Under the pieces are notes generated by a model, which saw only the letters and a program-made list of their open reading frames with translations, did no database searches and was not told the origin of the DNA. Of a stretch of 64,000 nt of DNA, positions 15,301-24,783 are shown one piece after another; the first letter of the stretch is position 1, and each line of letters starts with the position of its first letter. A program made the position numbers and the translations under genes. The stretch comes from Acanthosoma haemorrhoidale (Eukaryota; Arthropoda; Insecta; Hemiptera; Acanthosomatidae). The stretch covers positions 85,049,474-85,113,473 of the forward strand of contig OV884011.1 in NCBI GenBank assembly GCA_930367205.1. Direction: 5' to 3'.

Positions 15301-15908
15301 ATAATGAACATCCTCAAAACTTTTGGTAAATTTCTAGCCAGTGTTTGAAGAATACTGAAGTTCAAATAAAGTGCTATCTACTGCCACACCCTATACTTAT
15401 TCCCATAATAAAACTATTTTTACCGCGATGACCTATTAAATGTCTCATGCTATTACTCATATTTAGGAGTGCCACCTTTCAAATCTGCTTGAAGAATGTG
15501 AACAGGTGAAATTTTATGGGTTGCTTTGGGATTCAATTATAGCATGTGTATTCATAGTTAATTGATATATCTTCGTTCCCATACATGTGCTATTTTAACT
15601 TTACTCACATGTGTTTTAGGAGTTTTTAATTATCTATTCCATTTGGCTTATATTTTATTTATAATGGATTATGTTTCAGGGATAGCACAGTACCGAACTA
15701 TGGCAGTACCCTGTCACAATCAGCCAAAGGTCCGTTGCCCGTTCAACCCATCAAAGGCATCCTGCCAGAACAACCTCCTTACGGAAGCATTCCCTCCATC
15801 TCTGCCTACGGTGGCCAACCTGAGCATCCATCTTTTGCATACAGCACAAACCGTACACACCATCCACCAGTCCAAGCCAGCTATGCAAACATAGCTGTAA
15901 AAGGCTGA
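225..15908 (+). CDS. Idgf: Imaginal disc growth factor-like secreted chitinase-like protein, copy 1 (10 exons)
   Basis: Exons: 225-318, 3433-3567, 4626-4741, 5620-5752, 7792-7956, 8037-8225, 10894-11025, 11193-11258, 14056-14302 and 15680-15908, all joined by GT-AG introns that keep the frame. The product is 501 aa with the last exon, or 426 aa if intron 9 is retained and translation stops at 14304-14306. A hydrophobic signal peptide (about residues 1-17) precedes the mature start RVICYWNGKSFWREG. GH18-fold hallmarks follow: CTHLIYGF, LLSVGG, FDGIDLAWQFP (138-148), the IDGF-type segment before GSIFHKITKAFG, an N-S-S sequon at 212-214, VDMVNLW, LNLGIGTWGRTW, and the IDGF ending KFPITRAAKFNL. 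The catalytic DxDxE motif is D-x-A-x-Q, so chitinase activity is not expected. Known IDGFs are secreted growth, cuticle and wound-response factors; that role is inferred from the family. Confidence 0.9.
319..3432 (+). other. Intron 1 of IDGF copy 1, no recognisable gene
   Basis: This is 3.1 kb of AT-rich sequence. I found no domain-bearing reading frame, no tRNA and no clear transposon. The intron ends with TTTGCAG at 3432. Confidence 0.6.
4814..5012. mobile_element. PIF/Harbinger-type MITE in intron 3 of IDGF copy 1
   Basis: A 199-bp non-coding element bounded by inverted termini: GGTACGTTTTTGCTGG at the left and the complement of GGCACGTTTTCGCTGG at the right, with the inverted match extending inwards through the AGCGGTTGGCA region. 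It is flanked by TTA at 4811-4813 and 5013-5015. A 3-bp TWA duplication is the hallmark of PIF/Harbinger elements. No transposase is encoded, so it would be a non-autonomous derivative. Confidence 0.75.
5620..5752 (+). CDS. Idgf: IDGF copy 1 exon 4 (degenerate GH18 active site)
   Basis: The exon begins LEKPKRRTKF and contains FDGIDLAWQFP. In active GH18 chitinases this motif is DGxDxDWEYP. Here the second-shell Asp is Ala (residue 144) and the acid/base Glu is Gln (residue 146), as in IDGFs of other insects. The exon ends in phase 1 at GTAAGT. Confidence 0.88.
6060..7240 (+). mobile_element. Helitron-like debris in intron 4 of IDGF copy 1
   Basis: Frame 7048-7236 reads GSIILLQNLNPTRLSNGTKL, then after one in-frame stop continues to VLPTDPHFNFKRFRFPVRLTL. 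This matches the C-terminal part of Helitron Pif1-type helicases (LLRNLNPPKLCNGTRL, then FEFKRLQFPV). At about 6066 the sequence TCTATATATTAAAATGGATA and the AACTTGGGTCGCACATGACT segment downstream resemble the 5' ends of insect Helitrons. The element is broken by stops and rearranged; the region between the two parts (6270-7040) is unassigned. Confidence 0.5.
8294..8355. repeat. 32-bp tandem duplication in intron 6 of IDGF copy 1
   Basis: The unit beginning AACTATTTCTTTAAAAAGG occurs twice with a 32-bp period, starting at 8294 and 8326, with no internal differences visible over about 29 bases. It looks like simple replication slippage. Confidence 0.8.
9370..10620 (+). mobile_element. R1-clade-like non-LTR retrotransposon, 3' part of ORF2, decayed
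   Basis: Reading frame 9804-10031 contains VQRTALLRVMRAPVDLVHQ, resembling the post-RT segment of R1-type LINEs (VQR..LLRV.RAYRTVS). After frameshifts, 10233-10380 gives CPHCRDRDTTEHVCAHLQAL, matching the C-terminal Cys-Cys-His-Cys knuckle (CPxCxxxDTxEHV) of R1/Jockey-group ORF2 proteins. An intervening segment reads WTIEAWNAR, also typical. Several stops and frameshifts show it is dead. The block is more GC-rich than the surrounding intron 6 of IDGF copy 1. Confidence 0.75.
10634..10682 (+). repeat. Stem-loop in the 3' region of the R1-like LINE (copy A)
   Basis: GGTGCG at 10634-10639 pairs with CGCACC at 10677-10682, and CTAGTGCAA at 10644-10652 pairs with TTGCACTGG at 10662-10670. The same two-stem hairpin occurs at 22727-22774 with pair-preserving substitutions, so it is probably a structured LINE 3' UTR element used for RT recognition. 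That role is inferred from how R1/R2-type elements work. Confidence 0.6.
11259..14055 (+). other. Intron 8 of IDGF copy 1, AT-rich with one GC-richer patch
   Basis: This is mostly AT-rich sequence with ATT-type microsatellite around 12075-12130. The patch at about 13030-13210 is clearly richer in GC than its surroundings and probably derives from a transposon, but I could not assign it. No gene was recognised. The intron ends with CCATTACAG at 14055. Confidence 0.5.
14056..14306 (+). CDS. Idgf: IDGF copy 1 exon 9 with overlapping stop/splice donor
   Basis: The exon encodes the last strands of the GH18 barrel: RKMGAYGFSLPDKK, EGLWVGYEEPETAGAKAHFA, LGGVAILDLGLDDARGICGS and KFPITRAAKFNL. Read through, it stops at TAG 14304-14306, the standard IDGF end, with AATAAA at 14370-14375. 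A donor GTAGGT begins at 14303 and leaves 2 bases of a codon, which join exactly in frame with the exon at 15680. Confidence 0.85.
15680..15908 (+). CDS. Idgf: Alternative terminal exon of IDGF copy 1 encoding a Pro/Tyr-rich tail
   Basis: The exon is preceded by the acceptor ATTATGTTTCAG. Joined to the donor at 14303 it restores a Leu codon and reads 75 further residues: DSTVPNYGSTLSQSAKG at the start, repeated YG pairs, many prolines, and ...ASYANIAVKG before TGA at 15906-15908. ATTAAA at 15978 may serve as polyadenylation signal. Copy 2 has a counterpart at 32135-32201 with the same phase and the same Lys-Gly ending. Another frame across this interval is also open, so the assignment rests on phase and on the paralogous exon. 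Function of the tail is unknown. Confidence 0.6.
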
Positions 15909-16096
15909 AACAGCTCCAACTCCTGGCATGGGAATAATTTATCATAATTTTTATAAATTCTGAACAATAGTGTATATATTAAAATATAAACTCTTTTTTT
16001 AATATAGATTAGGGTTTAATATATCAGCCTTTCTCCTTCATGTTAAGCTGTGACTTATTTGTATGCCTAAAATTAATGGAAAATTATGTTTGGGAA

Positions 16097-17100
16097 TGTA
16101 GCGACCGCTAACTACGTAAGTTAAATCACCCTATACTCTGGTGCATATATAATGTATTGTAATAATGTGAATCATGGTGAAAGTCTAGCAATAAACGCAT
16201 AGGCCGGCAGTCGTAACAAGTCAGGTAACAGCAGGTGCACCGGCTTAAAAGCCACCTGGCCGTCATAAAACAGACCCGGTAGACCTAGGGTCGCCTCTCA
16301 TAAACCTTAAGGTGAGTCCCTAGCATGCCATAAACGGCCATAAACTAAGCGACCCTTGTCTCCGGTCACGCGCCTTGTGACAGAGGTGCAGGTGTGCCAT
16401 CATAAACATACCCCTTTCAGGCCGGCTCCACCTACCGGTAGGAAGGGGAAATAATATTTAAACCAGGGCGTTTCGCTGGTTGGCCCACTCAGTCTTTCAG
16501 TTTTCGCTCGGACGCTTCACTCCCGGGCCACTGGCCCGTGAACTCAGTCTCCTTATCACCCACTCAGTCTTTCCGCGTTCACTCGGATGCTTTACGCCCG
16601 GGCCACTGGCCCGGGAACTCAGTCTCCTTATCACCCACTCAGTCTTTCCGCGTTCACTCGGATGCTTTACGCCCGGGCCACTGGCCCAGGAACTCAGTCT
16701 CCTACTCTCTATCTCTCTTCATCCGCAGTTACTTGGTGTCGCTTTACGCCAGGGCCACTTTGCCCTGGAAGTCAGTCTATTAGACTCCTCGTCACCCACT
16801 CTCTCCTCAGCGCCTCTGCGTCTGGCACCTTGCCTTTCAGCCTCCTTGCAGACCCTCTGCCGACTTGTACCTGTGATGCGGCCGGTCTCCCACCCGAACT
16901 GTGAAAACTGGTCTTATTCTTTATGAAACCTCTGTACCTCTTCTCTTGAACATAGTGTATTGTCGGGACACATACCTATCATAAATGGAGTCAGATATTA
17001 AAAGCCGACATGGAACAATGGTCCATGTTATAAACTACAACAATCCGCACTTGTCACCAGGGCTAGAGTGATTAGGCACTCCCCTAGTGGCAACCCGACA
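16097..17100 (+). mobile_element. Solo LTR, family A, with perfect target duplication GGGAA
   Basis: The element begins TGTAGCGACCGCTAACTA and ends CCCCTAGTGGCAACCCGACA, giving TG...CA ends. GGGAA flanks it at 16092-16096 and 17101-17105. A TATTTAAA-type box near 16453 is followed by CTCAGTC about 35 bp later, an initiator-like site. No internal region remains, so it is a solo LTR produced by LTR-LTR recombination. Reading frames inside it, including one of 148 codons, come from its GC-rich tandem repeat. Confidence 0.9.
16487..16708 (+). repeat. 75-bp tandem repeat inside the solo LTR
   Basis: Three head-to-tail units with a 75-bp period start near 16485, 16560 and 16635. Each contains CACTCAGTCTTTC, a GCTTTACGCCCGGG box and the palindrome GGGCCACTGGCCC. 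The first unit is the most diverged. The repeat sits just downstream of the LTR initiator, so copy number alters the transcribed R/U5 region. Related but shorter repeats occur in the LTR at 34672-35681. Confidence 0.85.
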
Positions 17101-17359
17101 GGGAACAAGTGGTCTTTGTGATGTAGAATCTGGAAGAGGGCAGCCAAACTGTCACTGGTAAACAATATCACAGAGGCTGGCATGATCCTGGTGGATTGCT
17201 GGGGTATGTCTTATAACTTTAGTATACACATATAAACTGCCTCTCACTAAATGCTACACGTGGGCAACCACATCAACAAAGAAGGAAGAAGATACATTAT
17301 GGTAACGATTAGCCGAATGAGTAGAACAATCTAGTTTTAAGGAGATTAGAATTGAGCAT

Positions 17360-18010
17360 TGTCTGGTCGTCACGAGGGTGTGCCTAGTTACCATAGTCCT
17401 AGTGACGAAGCAAGGGATGATTAGGCTATGACCTGGACAATTAGTGTGACGGGTCTTACTACTGTACTATCTGACTCCTTATCTGAACCTATCAGAACCT
17501 ATCATAACATACCTATGTGCCCCAACAGTGCACTATGTTCAGGAGAGGAGGTATAGGGTAGGTAGTTTATGTGGTCTTGGAATGACCACGAACTCACACT
17601 CGGTATCTGAGGGTAGGTTAAAACCATCCGGATCCCAAAGGCGAGTGAGACCCGGAAAGAGACAGTCTGGATCACTGGGGGAGACACTACTAGGTAAAGT
17701 TCGTAGAGCCCCAGATGACCGTCGTCCACAAGGAAGAAATCTCATCCAAGGAGGTGCTAGTTTTAACGAGACGAAGGCAGAGAATCCCACTAGGAAAGTG
17801 TGGGATCTGTCAAGGCTGGACTTAAACATAGCGAGGTTAGGATAGAGAGGTGCAGAGGTTTTCACAAATGAGAAGGCCAAATCTAGAAACATCAGTGCAG
17901 CTGCAAGTACCAGTCTGGAGAGCCGTAGTTAGAATGAATTATCGGCTAAAACTATGGGGTATATATAGCCAAAAGTTGAACTTTTTGAAAGCTATTGTCT
18001 CCTTCTCTAA
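17360..18010 (-). mobile_element. LTR of a related family (B), minus orientation, outer edge unclear
   Basis: On the minus strand a TATATATA box (about 17960) is followed by sequence homologous to the LTR at 42008-43035, including TAACCTCGCTATGTTTAAGT, CCACACTTTCCTAGTGGGA and GAACATAGTGCACTG. The plus-strand left edge TGTCTGGTCGTCAC at 17360 matches the family terminus. I could not find the other terminus or a target duplication, so the right end is approximate. Confidence 0.6.
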
Positions 18011-18615
18011 TAATCACAACAAAAAGCTAAACTCAAAGGAGTAGTTAAGACCCTGTTCAAAGAATAATAATAAAACAAAAGTGTCAAGTTAACATACAAC
18101 CTATCTCTTTGATTTTCTCTGTGTCAGGGAAGTAGGGAATTATAATTAAAATCTTATCACGTAGATGAGAGTCACCCCATCAGTATAGGAACCCTTGTGC
18201 ATTGGTGACCAGGGAGTGGAGAGAGATGGCGTTTTTTGTACCTTGGAGGTGTTGCACACATGCACAGCCAATGCTATTTTTAAAGGTCGGAAACTTGCGG
18301 TCACAAAATTGTCAAGATCCCCACTAAAGGTTTTCGTAAATTAGTCTTAAGGCGAATAATAACGAAGGATTATTAATAATTATTAAAATAATTACATGCA
18401 ATTAATACGGTAGCATCTTAAGAAACGTTAAGAACTTCTGTTTTTACTGTATTGTTACTTTTTGGGGAAAAAGGTTCATTAGCCAAAACCATTTTACTTG
18501 TCACTTAAGTAATCACCATAGCTCACTAATGAATAAAATGTTATTAATTTGGAGGAGGTCACGAGATCACCCCCACCTTAGGTGTCCTACCGGGTTGCCG
18601 AGGATGAGATGGGAG

Positions 18616-19176
18616 TGTCGGGTTGTCACTAGGGGAGTGCCTAATCACTCTAGCTCTGGTGACAAGTGCGGATTGTTCGAGTTAATAACATATCTGACTC
18701 CATTTTATGATAGGTATGTGCCCCGACAATGCACTATGTTCAAGAGAAGAGGTACAGAGGTTTCATAAAGAATAAGGCATGCTTTCAGAGTTCGAGCGGA
18801 AGCGAAACAAGCATAGTCACAGGTCGCCAGAGAGTCTGCAAGGAGACTGATTTACAGGGCCAGAACCCTGGTTTAAATACCGTTTTTGCCGGGAGGCTGC
18901 GAGTGTCTAATCCGGCAGAGGTTCCCGCGCACACCTGTCACAAGGCGCGTGACCGGAAGAGAGGCCTAAAAGGGTCGCTTAGTTTATGGCTGTCAGGTAG
19001 GACCCCTTTGCTCTTAGGCCTGTACCTGGCTGTTTATGACTTGTTTCCCTTCCGTGTTTTATTGCTTAGCACTTTACAATGATTTACATACACTTAGTTC
19101 CTGTTATTTTACTTTGCTTACAATATGTGTGCACCAGAGTATAGGGTGATTTAACTTGTAGTTAGCGGTCGCTACA
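18616..19176 (-). mobile_element. Solo LTR, family A, minus orientation, target duplication GGGAG
   Basis: The plus strand reads TGTCGGGTTGTCACTAGGGG at the left and TAGTTAGCGGTCGCTACA at the right, the exact reverse of the family A termini. GGGAG flanks it at 18611-18615 and 19177-19181. At 561 bp it is much shorter than the copies at 16097 and 34672 because it lacks their tandem repeats. No internal region is left. Confidence 0.9.
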
Positions 19177-19181
19177 GGGAG

Positions 19182-19440
19182 TATATAGACCATTATCTTT
19201 AGTACTCCTATTAGGATGACCAGGGAAGCGGGAATGGAAGTTCTGAAAATGGGAGGTGGCTACGTTTTGAATGAATGGCATGTTGTGATCAGCATGAAGG
19301 GTACGGTTGCTGATATAGAATAGAGCATTGGCTATCATGTGGAGGATTCTGGATTGTATGGACTAGATGCGACGATTATTGAAGGGCTTGGCACTCCCCA
19401 GACTTATACCACACCATATGACCAGTAGGTTAGAATATCG
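19182..19440. repeat. Dispersed repeat of unknown identity
   Basis: Segments such as AGACCATTATCTTTAGTACTC and GGGCTTGGCACTCCCCAGACT recur in related form at about 43390-43470. This suggests a transposon-derived repeat that sits beside LTR family B at both places. I did not recognise an encoded protein. Confidence 0.45.
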
Positions 19441-19505
19441 TTATGAAAATCAGACTTTTGTTTTCTATGGTTATTTTTCCAGTAACAATTGGATGTCTAT
19501 GAGTC

Positions 19506-19590
19506 GAATCGTCTGTTAGTTAGTCTGTAGTAGTCTCTTTGAATCGTCTGTTAGTTAGTCTGTTGTAGTATCTTTGAATCGTCTGTTAGT
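19506..19590. repeat. 35-bp tandem repeat
   Basis: GAATCGTCTGTTAGT starts at 19506, 19541 and 19576, giving two full units and part of a third. Units 1 and 2 differ by one base over most of their length. Confidence 0.85.
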
Positions 19591-22500
19591 CATTTTGTCG
19601 TATGGGCATGATGTCGTATGCGACCCAATGGTCGCTTGCATTAATTGTGTTAATTAATTAATTGTATTAATCGCTTGTATTGTATAAGTCCTAAATAGGT
19701 GGCCTGGAATTAAATTGGAATGGAGCAAAGAAAAACCAATTGGAACTGAATAAGTCATACATTCATGGAAAGGACTGCAGTACTCTACTGTTATCTCTAA
19801 GGATCGCAAAGAGGAAGAGGCAGACTACGCATCACCTGGATCAGGTTCATAAGTTGGGACGTTGGATCGGTGACTTGGATTGAGATTAAGGCCGACGCAG
19901 GAGGCCCAGACAATAGGAGGCAATTTGTTAAAGCCATTTGCTTTACTGGAAAGCTATAGTAACTAATAAAAAAAATGGTTTGTGAAAGCATACATTCATG
20001 AATCATTTTTTTCCTGATACATTGTTCCAAGATACTATAATGACTTATTGGTACTAAACTCGAGTGCCTTACTCCTTCATGTCTAATGTGCAAAGAGCTA
20101 TAAAGAATGGCTTGAATGCCCACGCTACCAAGGCTGAATGCAGAATTGGACGAAGGTCAAGGTTGAGGAAAGAGTACAAGGCCGAAGGCTATTCTTCTAA
20201 CTTACTGAGTGCCTTCTTTCATTGTTTTGTTTTGCCAGTTGGCAGGTACTTCCTCTTTGAGCCATCATCTTGCATAACAACTTAGGCAAGACCTTTGCTT
20301 TTCTAAAATTAGAAATGACTTCAGTAGTTCCCTGATGTCATCTGTTATTTATTGTGCCCACTGGCTAATCAGAACAAATATTCATCGGTATTCTTCTGTT
20401 AGAGATATCCATTCATTTGGATGAGCCAGGGCACTGACTGAATTAATCGGTTACATTATTGTCCAAACGAATGGTAGATGAATTAAGGTTCTGGGCTCTT
20501 TGTTTAATATTCTTTTCGGTATCAAATACAATATTACTATTAAGTAAACATATATCTCTAAATAAACCTGCCGCCTGCCGTGTTTTTTAATACGTAAATT
20601 ATATTTCGAAGAATATGCAAATGAAATAATGTACATAGAAAGTGAAGATACAATAAGGAGAGATACTTATGGCATTATGCATAAGTTTCTTCAATCCTTA
20701 TTAAGTCTCATTTTATTTTTATTAATAATTGTTAAAAAACTACATATTTTTGAATCACTACTTTTTTGAAGAAGCTGAATAAAAAATCTTTCCATTAATT
20801 TGAATATTGAGTTGTTTTTCTAGTTCTAATTGTTACAAGATAACAGGATTCCCAAAACCGATTTGAAGTTCTCAAAGAACTAGGTCCCCAAAGGGCAAGG
20901 ACGCACGATTACAAGAAATTTGTCCAAAACGTTTTGGAATTTTTTTATTAGTTTCATAATCTGACCTTTTTTCCGAGATGACCTGCTGATAACGTTATCA
21001 CTTTCGACTATTCAACTATATCATGTTTTCATACATTTATATATAAAAGTTATAAACTAACGTATAGTTTATAAAATATGCATCCTAGATAATAGACATA
21101 GAATTATCTTGCTACGAATCTTAAAATTAATGTGAAAAAAACTAATACGTCTCAATAATGTAGTCGTAAATCTTCAAATTAATTGGTTTTTTAGTATAAA
21201 GTTTCTTTTGACCATGATGTTGGCAACCTATGCAACCTCAGAGCCACGTCTTATTGTTCAATGGATTGGTTACCTCGCAAATATTTTTTATTGAATCAAA
21301 TATTTTGTTCAAATTCTTTTATAAAATATGCAGTAATATAATGAGTATACAGAAAGGAATTAAAGGCCGTCATGGTCTACGGTGACTGGAATCGCCTTAT
21401 CGCCTAATGACAAAAATTTTAAATAGCTAACATATTTACTATAACCAATCAATAAGCTATTGATTAAAAAAATGCGGCTCTATCTTAAAACTTAGTTTTA
21501 AGGAATATCTTTGAAACTATTTTTGCGTTACCAATCTTTAAACTGTCCTTAATATTAGTGGACTTATAAAAAGTACTTAAAATCTTAAATATCCACTCGC
21601 TATTAACGGTGGTAACGTTGAAGCCATGAATGCGAGCGAATAGTGAAAAAAAAAAATACTCTACATCTCGTAAATGAGTTTTTTTTTATGTTATCAAAGA
21701 ATCCATTCTAAAACTTGAAAGGTATAAAGTAATTGAGAGGAAAATCATCCCATCATAGTAAATCAAGGAAAAGAAAGATTTTCCTGTTAAACATAAATTA
21801 TTTATTTAATGTCCCTCAGATTCTTTTGTTACGCGTTTTTAAAATAACCTCTGAATACTATTCATCTTCACAGTGTTTACACTAGCCATTTAAAGTAGTA
21901 AGAAGTACCTTGAAGTTTCATCTTCGGGTCCAGAGTATCTATCATCTTACCTAGGAAATGACCTCATGGTAACTTCTTTAATATCTTATCACCTGCCTTG
22001 AGCCTTTAATTTCCTCCGTGTCCAATCTTTGTATGGCCTTCGGTAATCAATGTCATAATTTCACTTTAATCCATAGCTATTATTGTATAAGTGTCTCAAC
22101 ATTTCGATCATTGGAATTGCAGGGTGAACAATGGTAAATTAAGGCTATTAATGAAGATAACAAATTGAAAAAAACACAACTATTTGTCACGAACCATGAA
22201 CTTTGTTACATCCAATAAGAACTAAATTGTATTTATAAAATATGTGTTAACAAAATAAAGTCGGTAGAAAGTGAAATCAAAATATCCATAGATAGTTTGA
22301 GGTGATCTTATAATAGTTTCTTAAGTGCTCATTACTGGAATCATGAAAAAAACACCTGGTATTTTTAAACGCACACTCTTCATACTATTTGTCATTTCAA
22401 ACTTCACACTATCTACTAACACACTTCAAACTATCTAGGTCAATGTTTCTCAAAATTTTGTTTGGTGTAGTAAGTGTAAAAAATTGTATTAATGCGTAGG

Positions 22501-22600
22501 AAATATATCGAGAGGTGATCCCGATGTAGAAAGGGGATGCTTTGATTTTTAGAAGGGCAATAATTAGAGAGAGGTGAAAGGGGGTGATGGCATAACTAGT
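19591..22600. other. Intergenic, AT-rich, no gene recognised
   Basis: The short reading frames here show no domain, no signal peptide and no paralogue in the window. A patch at 20060-20280 is slightly richer in GC but unassigned. The stretch ends at a poly(A)/(TA)n tract at 22600-22635. Confidence 0.5.
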
Positions 22601-22631
<31 letters not shown>

Positions 22632-22726
22632 TATAGCTAGTTTAGGATTTGTATATATAGTATTAGAGTTTTTTTTTTTGTTTTTTTTGTTTTTGAGAAT
22701 AAATGGAACAAAACAGAATAACCGAA

Positions 22727-22774
22727 GGTGCGCTGACCGGTGCAACAATCCCATTGTACCGGAATACGCGCACC
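22727..22774 (+). repeat. Stem-loop related to the R1-like LINE 3' region (copy B)
   Basis: GGTGCGC at 22727-22733 pairs with GCGCACC at 22768-22774, and CCGGTGCAA at 22737-22745 pairs with TTGTACCGG at 22754-22762. It is homologous to the hairpin at 10634-10682. Stem positions differ in ways that keep pairing. Confidence 0.6.
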
Positions 22775-23059
22775 ACAGGCTACGTAAGCCCACGATCCCG
22801 CTTCACGGGCTTGTGGGGCAAGTTAGGTCTTCCAGACCTTTCCAGACAATTCGTTATTGACACGATTTCCATTCATCTGAAATCACAGATCTTTTTTGTG
22901 TTACCTAATCTCACTTGAAAATCGAAATATATCAGTTATAACCATCCCAAATAAGCAAGGAGGGGATCGATAACTGGACTGAATACATAAAAGTAGGTGA
23001 TGGGCCAAAAATGGCTGAGAACCACTGATCTAGGCCACAGAATATTGGTTGATTTTGTT

Positions 23060-23740
23060 ATTCTTTTTATACTATGCCGTCTGGTGCGTCTTTTCCTGCT
23101 ATCGTATCCATGAACCTGACTGGCTTGGAGTGGCAAACAACAAACGGAGGGGACTGGGATATTGGTGATAATGATGCTTGGGCCCTCTATGAATTCGCTG
23201 ATGACACGGTCATCCTCTCTTCCAATCCATACCCCTATCCTCCACCTTCCAAGCTCTGCACAAACACCATGCCCTTTTAGATTACCATGGCTCTCCAAAT
23301 AGATTGAAAGTGAATAATGTAGTCATCTCATGTTATATTCACTTTCACACGTTCATCCTGTCCTCCAGTTTTGGTTTTCAACCAATCCATTCCTGTTAAA
23401 TCTCAGACCCCCTGTCTAGGATTTTTACCAAACAAGCTACTCACTTGGGGTCCCGATATCACGTCTAAATGAGAATTAACTAAAATACAATTTAAACTGC
23501 TTCTTTGCCTAAGGACAATCGTTTAATAATAACAATAAAAAACTAGATACTGATTTACTCAATGACACTCCAATCTTCTTGGTCCTATGGAATAGAAGTC
23601 TGGGGTCCTCCAATATTCTTCGCATCCGGTCCCTGCTGTGCAGAATCTCCCACAAGATAACTAGCTAATGCTCACTCCCTTCTATGATAACAACCTTATC
23701 CTTTAAGCTGTGATCACACCATCCCACTTTCAAGACCCAC
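23060..23740 (+). mobile_element. Jockey-like non-LTR retrotransposon remnant (RT palm and thumb)
   Basis: 23074-23280 contains ALYEFADDTVILSSNP, the RT palm box C (F/YADD), with both catalytic Asp residues present. After frameshifts, SSHVIFTFTRSSCPPVLVF at about 23316 and LLTWGPDIT at about 23440 match the Jockey-clade region after the catalytic box. SWSYGIEVWG near 23580 matches the next conserved block. Multiple stops and shifts show it is dead. It lies between IDGF copies 1 and 2. Confidence 0.75.
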
Positions 23741-24530
23741 CTACTGCTTTCAGAACTTTCATACCCGTTTCCTTGCCCATCCGAATCCATATGTTCATAC
23801 TCTATCCTCCCATATCATCTCCAAAAATGTCACTTCTGCACATTTCTGAACCGTATATGTGTTGTACCTTATATTCAGATCCCTGTTGCCATACCATGAA
23901 TAATTACTTAATCCAAACTACCTTATTAACTGAAGAATGATAATGTGTAGTCTTCTCTTCCACCTTAATAACCAAAATGACCAGATCAACATTTTTCAGA
24001 GTTTGTTTTTGTTTCAACTTTTCGTTTCTTCTTTGTTAAGAATGTACGTAGACCACCAAGGATCAATAAATATTAACCATTGAGCATTTTACTGAAACGC
24101 TTTCTTTTGGTCTTACAAATGAGCTATGTGGGATACTAGTTGATTAATGGATCAGAAGCATTGCAAAAAAAAAATATCCTATTAAGGTCATGGATTATGA
24201 ACTAAATAAGTTTTTGAAGTATTTATATATAAACAAAAAAAAGAGTCCAGCAAATGAAAATTCAACCAACTTATTGAACCCCACTAGAGTTTCAGTAGAA
24301 CTTATTAAATAATTATAAAAAAAACTACTAATTCATCATTTTATTTAATGAACCATGTCAGTGACAGTTCAGATGAGTTTAAGAACAATAGGTGATATCA
24401 ACAAAAATAGATAGGGAGGTGAACAAAATATGATTGCCTGAATGAAATTAGAGCATTTCACTCGAGGCTTGGCAATTTCCATCACATATACTATTGGTTA
24501 GTTAGTTTGTTGGCTGCTCTATATAGATAA
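23741..24530. other. Intergenic upstream of IDGF copy 2, no gene recognised
   Basis: This is AT-rich sequence with a further short stretch (to about 23900) that may belong to the decayed LINE. There is no recognisable coding region. Confidence 0.5.
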
Positions 24531-24538
24531 TTATTAAA

Positions 24539-24689
24539 TATCGATACCCTGCATAACCTAAGGTGAAGAATCGATAAAGAAGCTATCGCATTTTCTCTTT
24601 CGAAATTGTGATAAGGTTGGTGATCCGATATCAGTCCCTAGAACTGGTCCAGTTGGTACAAGACATAATACAACTCCAGCCTGCAAGAG
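24539..24689 (+). promoter_or_regulatory. Probable TATA-less promoter region of IDGF copy 2 with a DRE-like site
   Basis: The palindrome TATCGATA at 24539-24546 is identical to the insect DRE bound by DREF, and ATCGATAAAG follows at 24570. The TATA and TCAGT pair of copies 1 and 3 is absent at the matching position. A TATATAG at about 24520 lies too far upstream for a short 5' UTR. Promoter assignment is inference from motif and position. Confidence 0.35.
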
Positions 24690-24783
24690 ATGCGCATCTT
24701 ATTCTTATTTCTGTTCGCCGTCGCTCCATCCTTTGGGGCCAGGGTCATCTGCTACTGGAACGGCAAGTCCTTTTGGAGGGAAG
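24690..24783 (+). CDS. Idgf: IDGF copy 2 exon 1 (signal peptide)
   Basis: The exon has the same length and phase as exon 1 of the other copies, with the same ATG context (CTGCAAGAG before the ATG). The donor is GTAAGG. The synonymous differences from copies 1 and 3 show it did not take part in the recent homogenisation of those two. Confidence 0.9.

Noticed and set aside
15562..15894. 110-codon frame overlapping the copy 1 terminal exon
   Set aside because: It is in a different frame from the one dictated by splice phase, and the paralogous exon of copy 2 supports the other frame.
16480..16926. 148-codon frame with internal repeats
   Set aside because: It is produced by the 75-bp tandem repeat inside a solo LTR with defined ends and target duplications; the repeat is open in several frames.
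17539..17892. 117-codon minus-strand frame
   Set aside because: It falls in LTR family B sequence shared with 42008-43035 and has no recognisable domain.
22600..22680. Poly(A), (TA)n and poly(T) tract
   Set aside because: Simple sequence; probably the tail region of a decayed retroposon, with no further structure.
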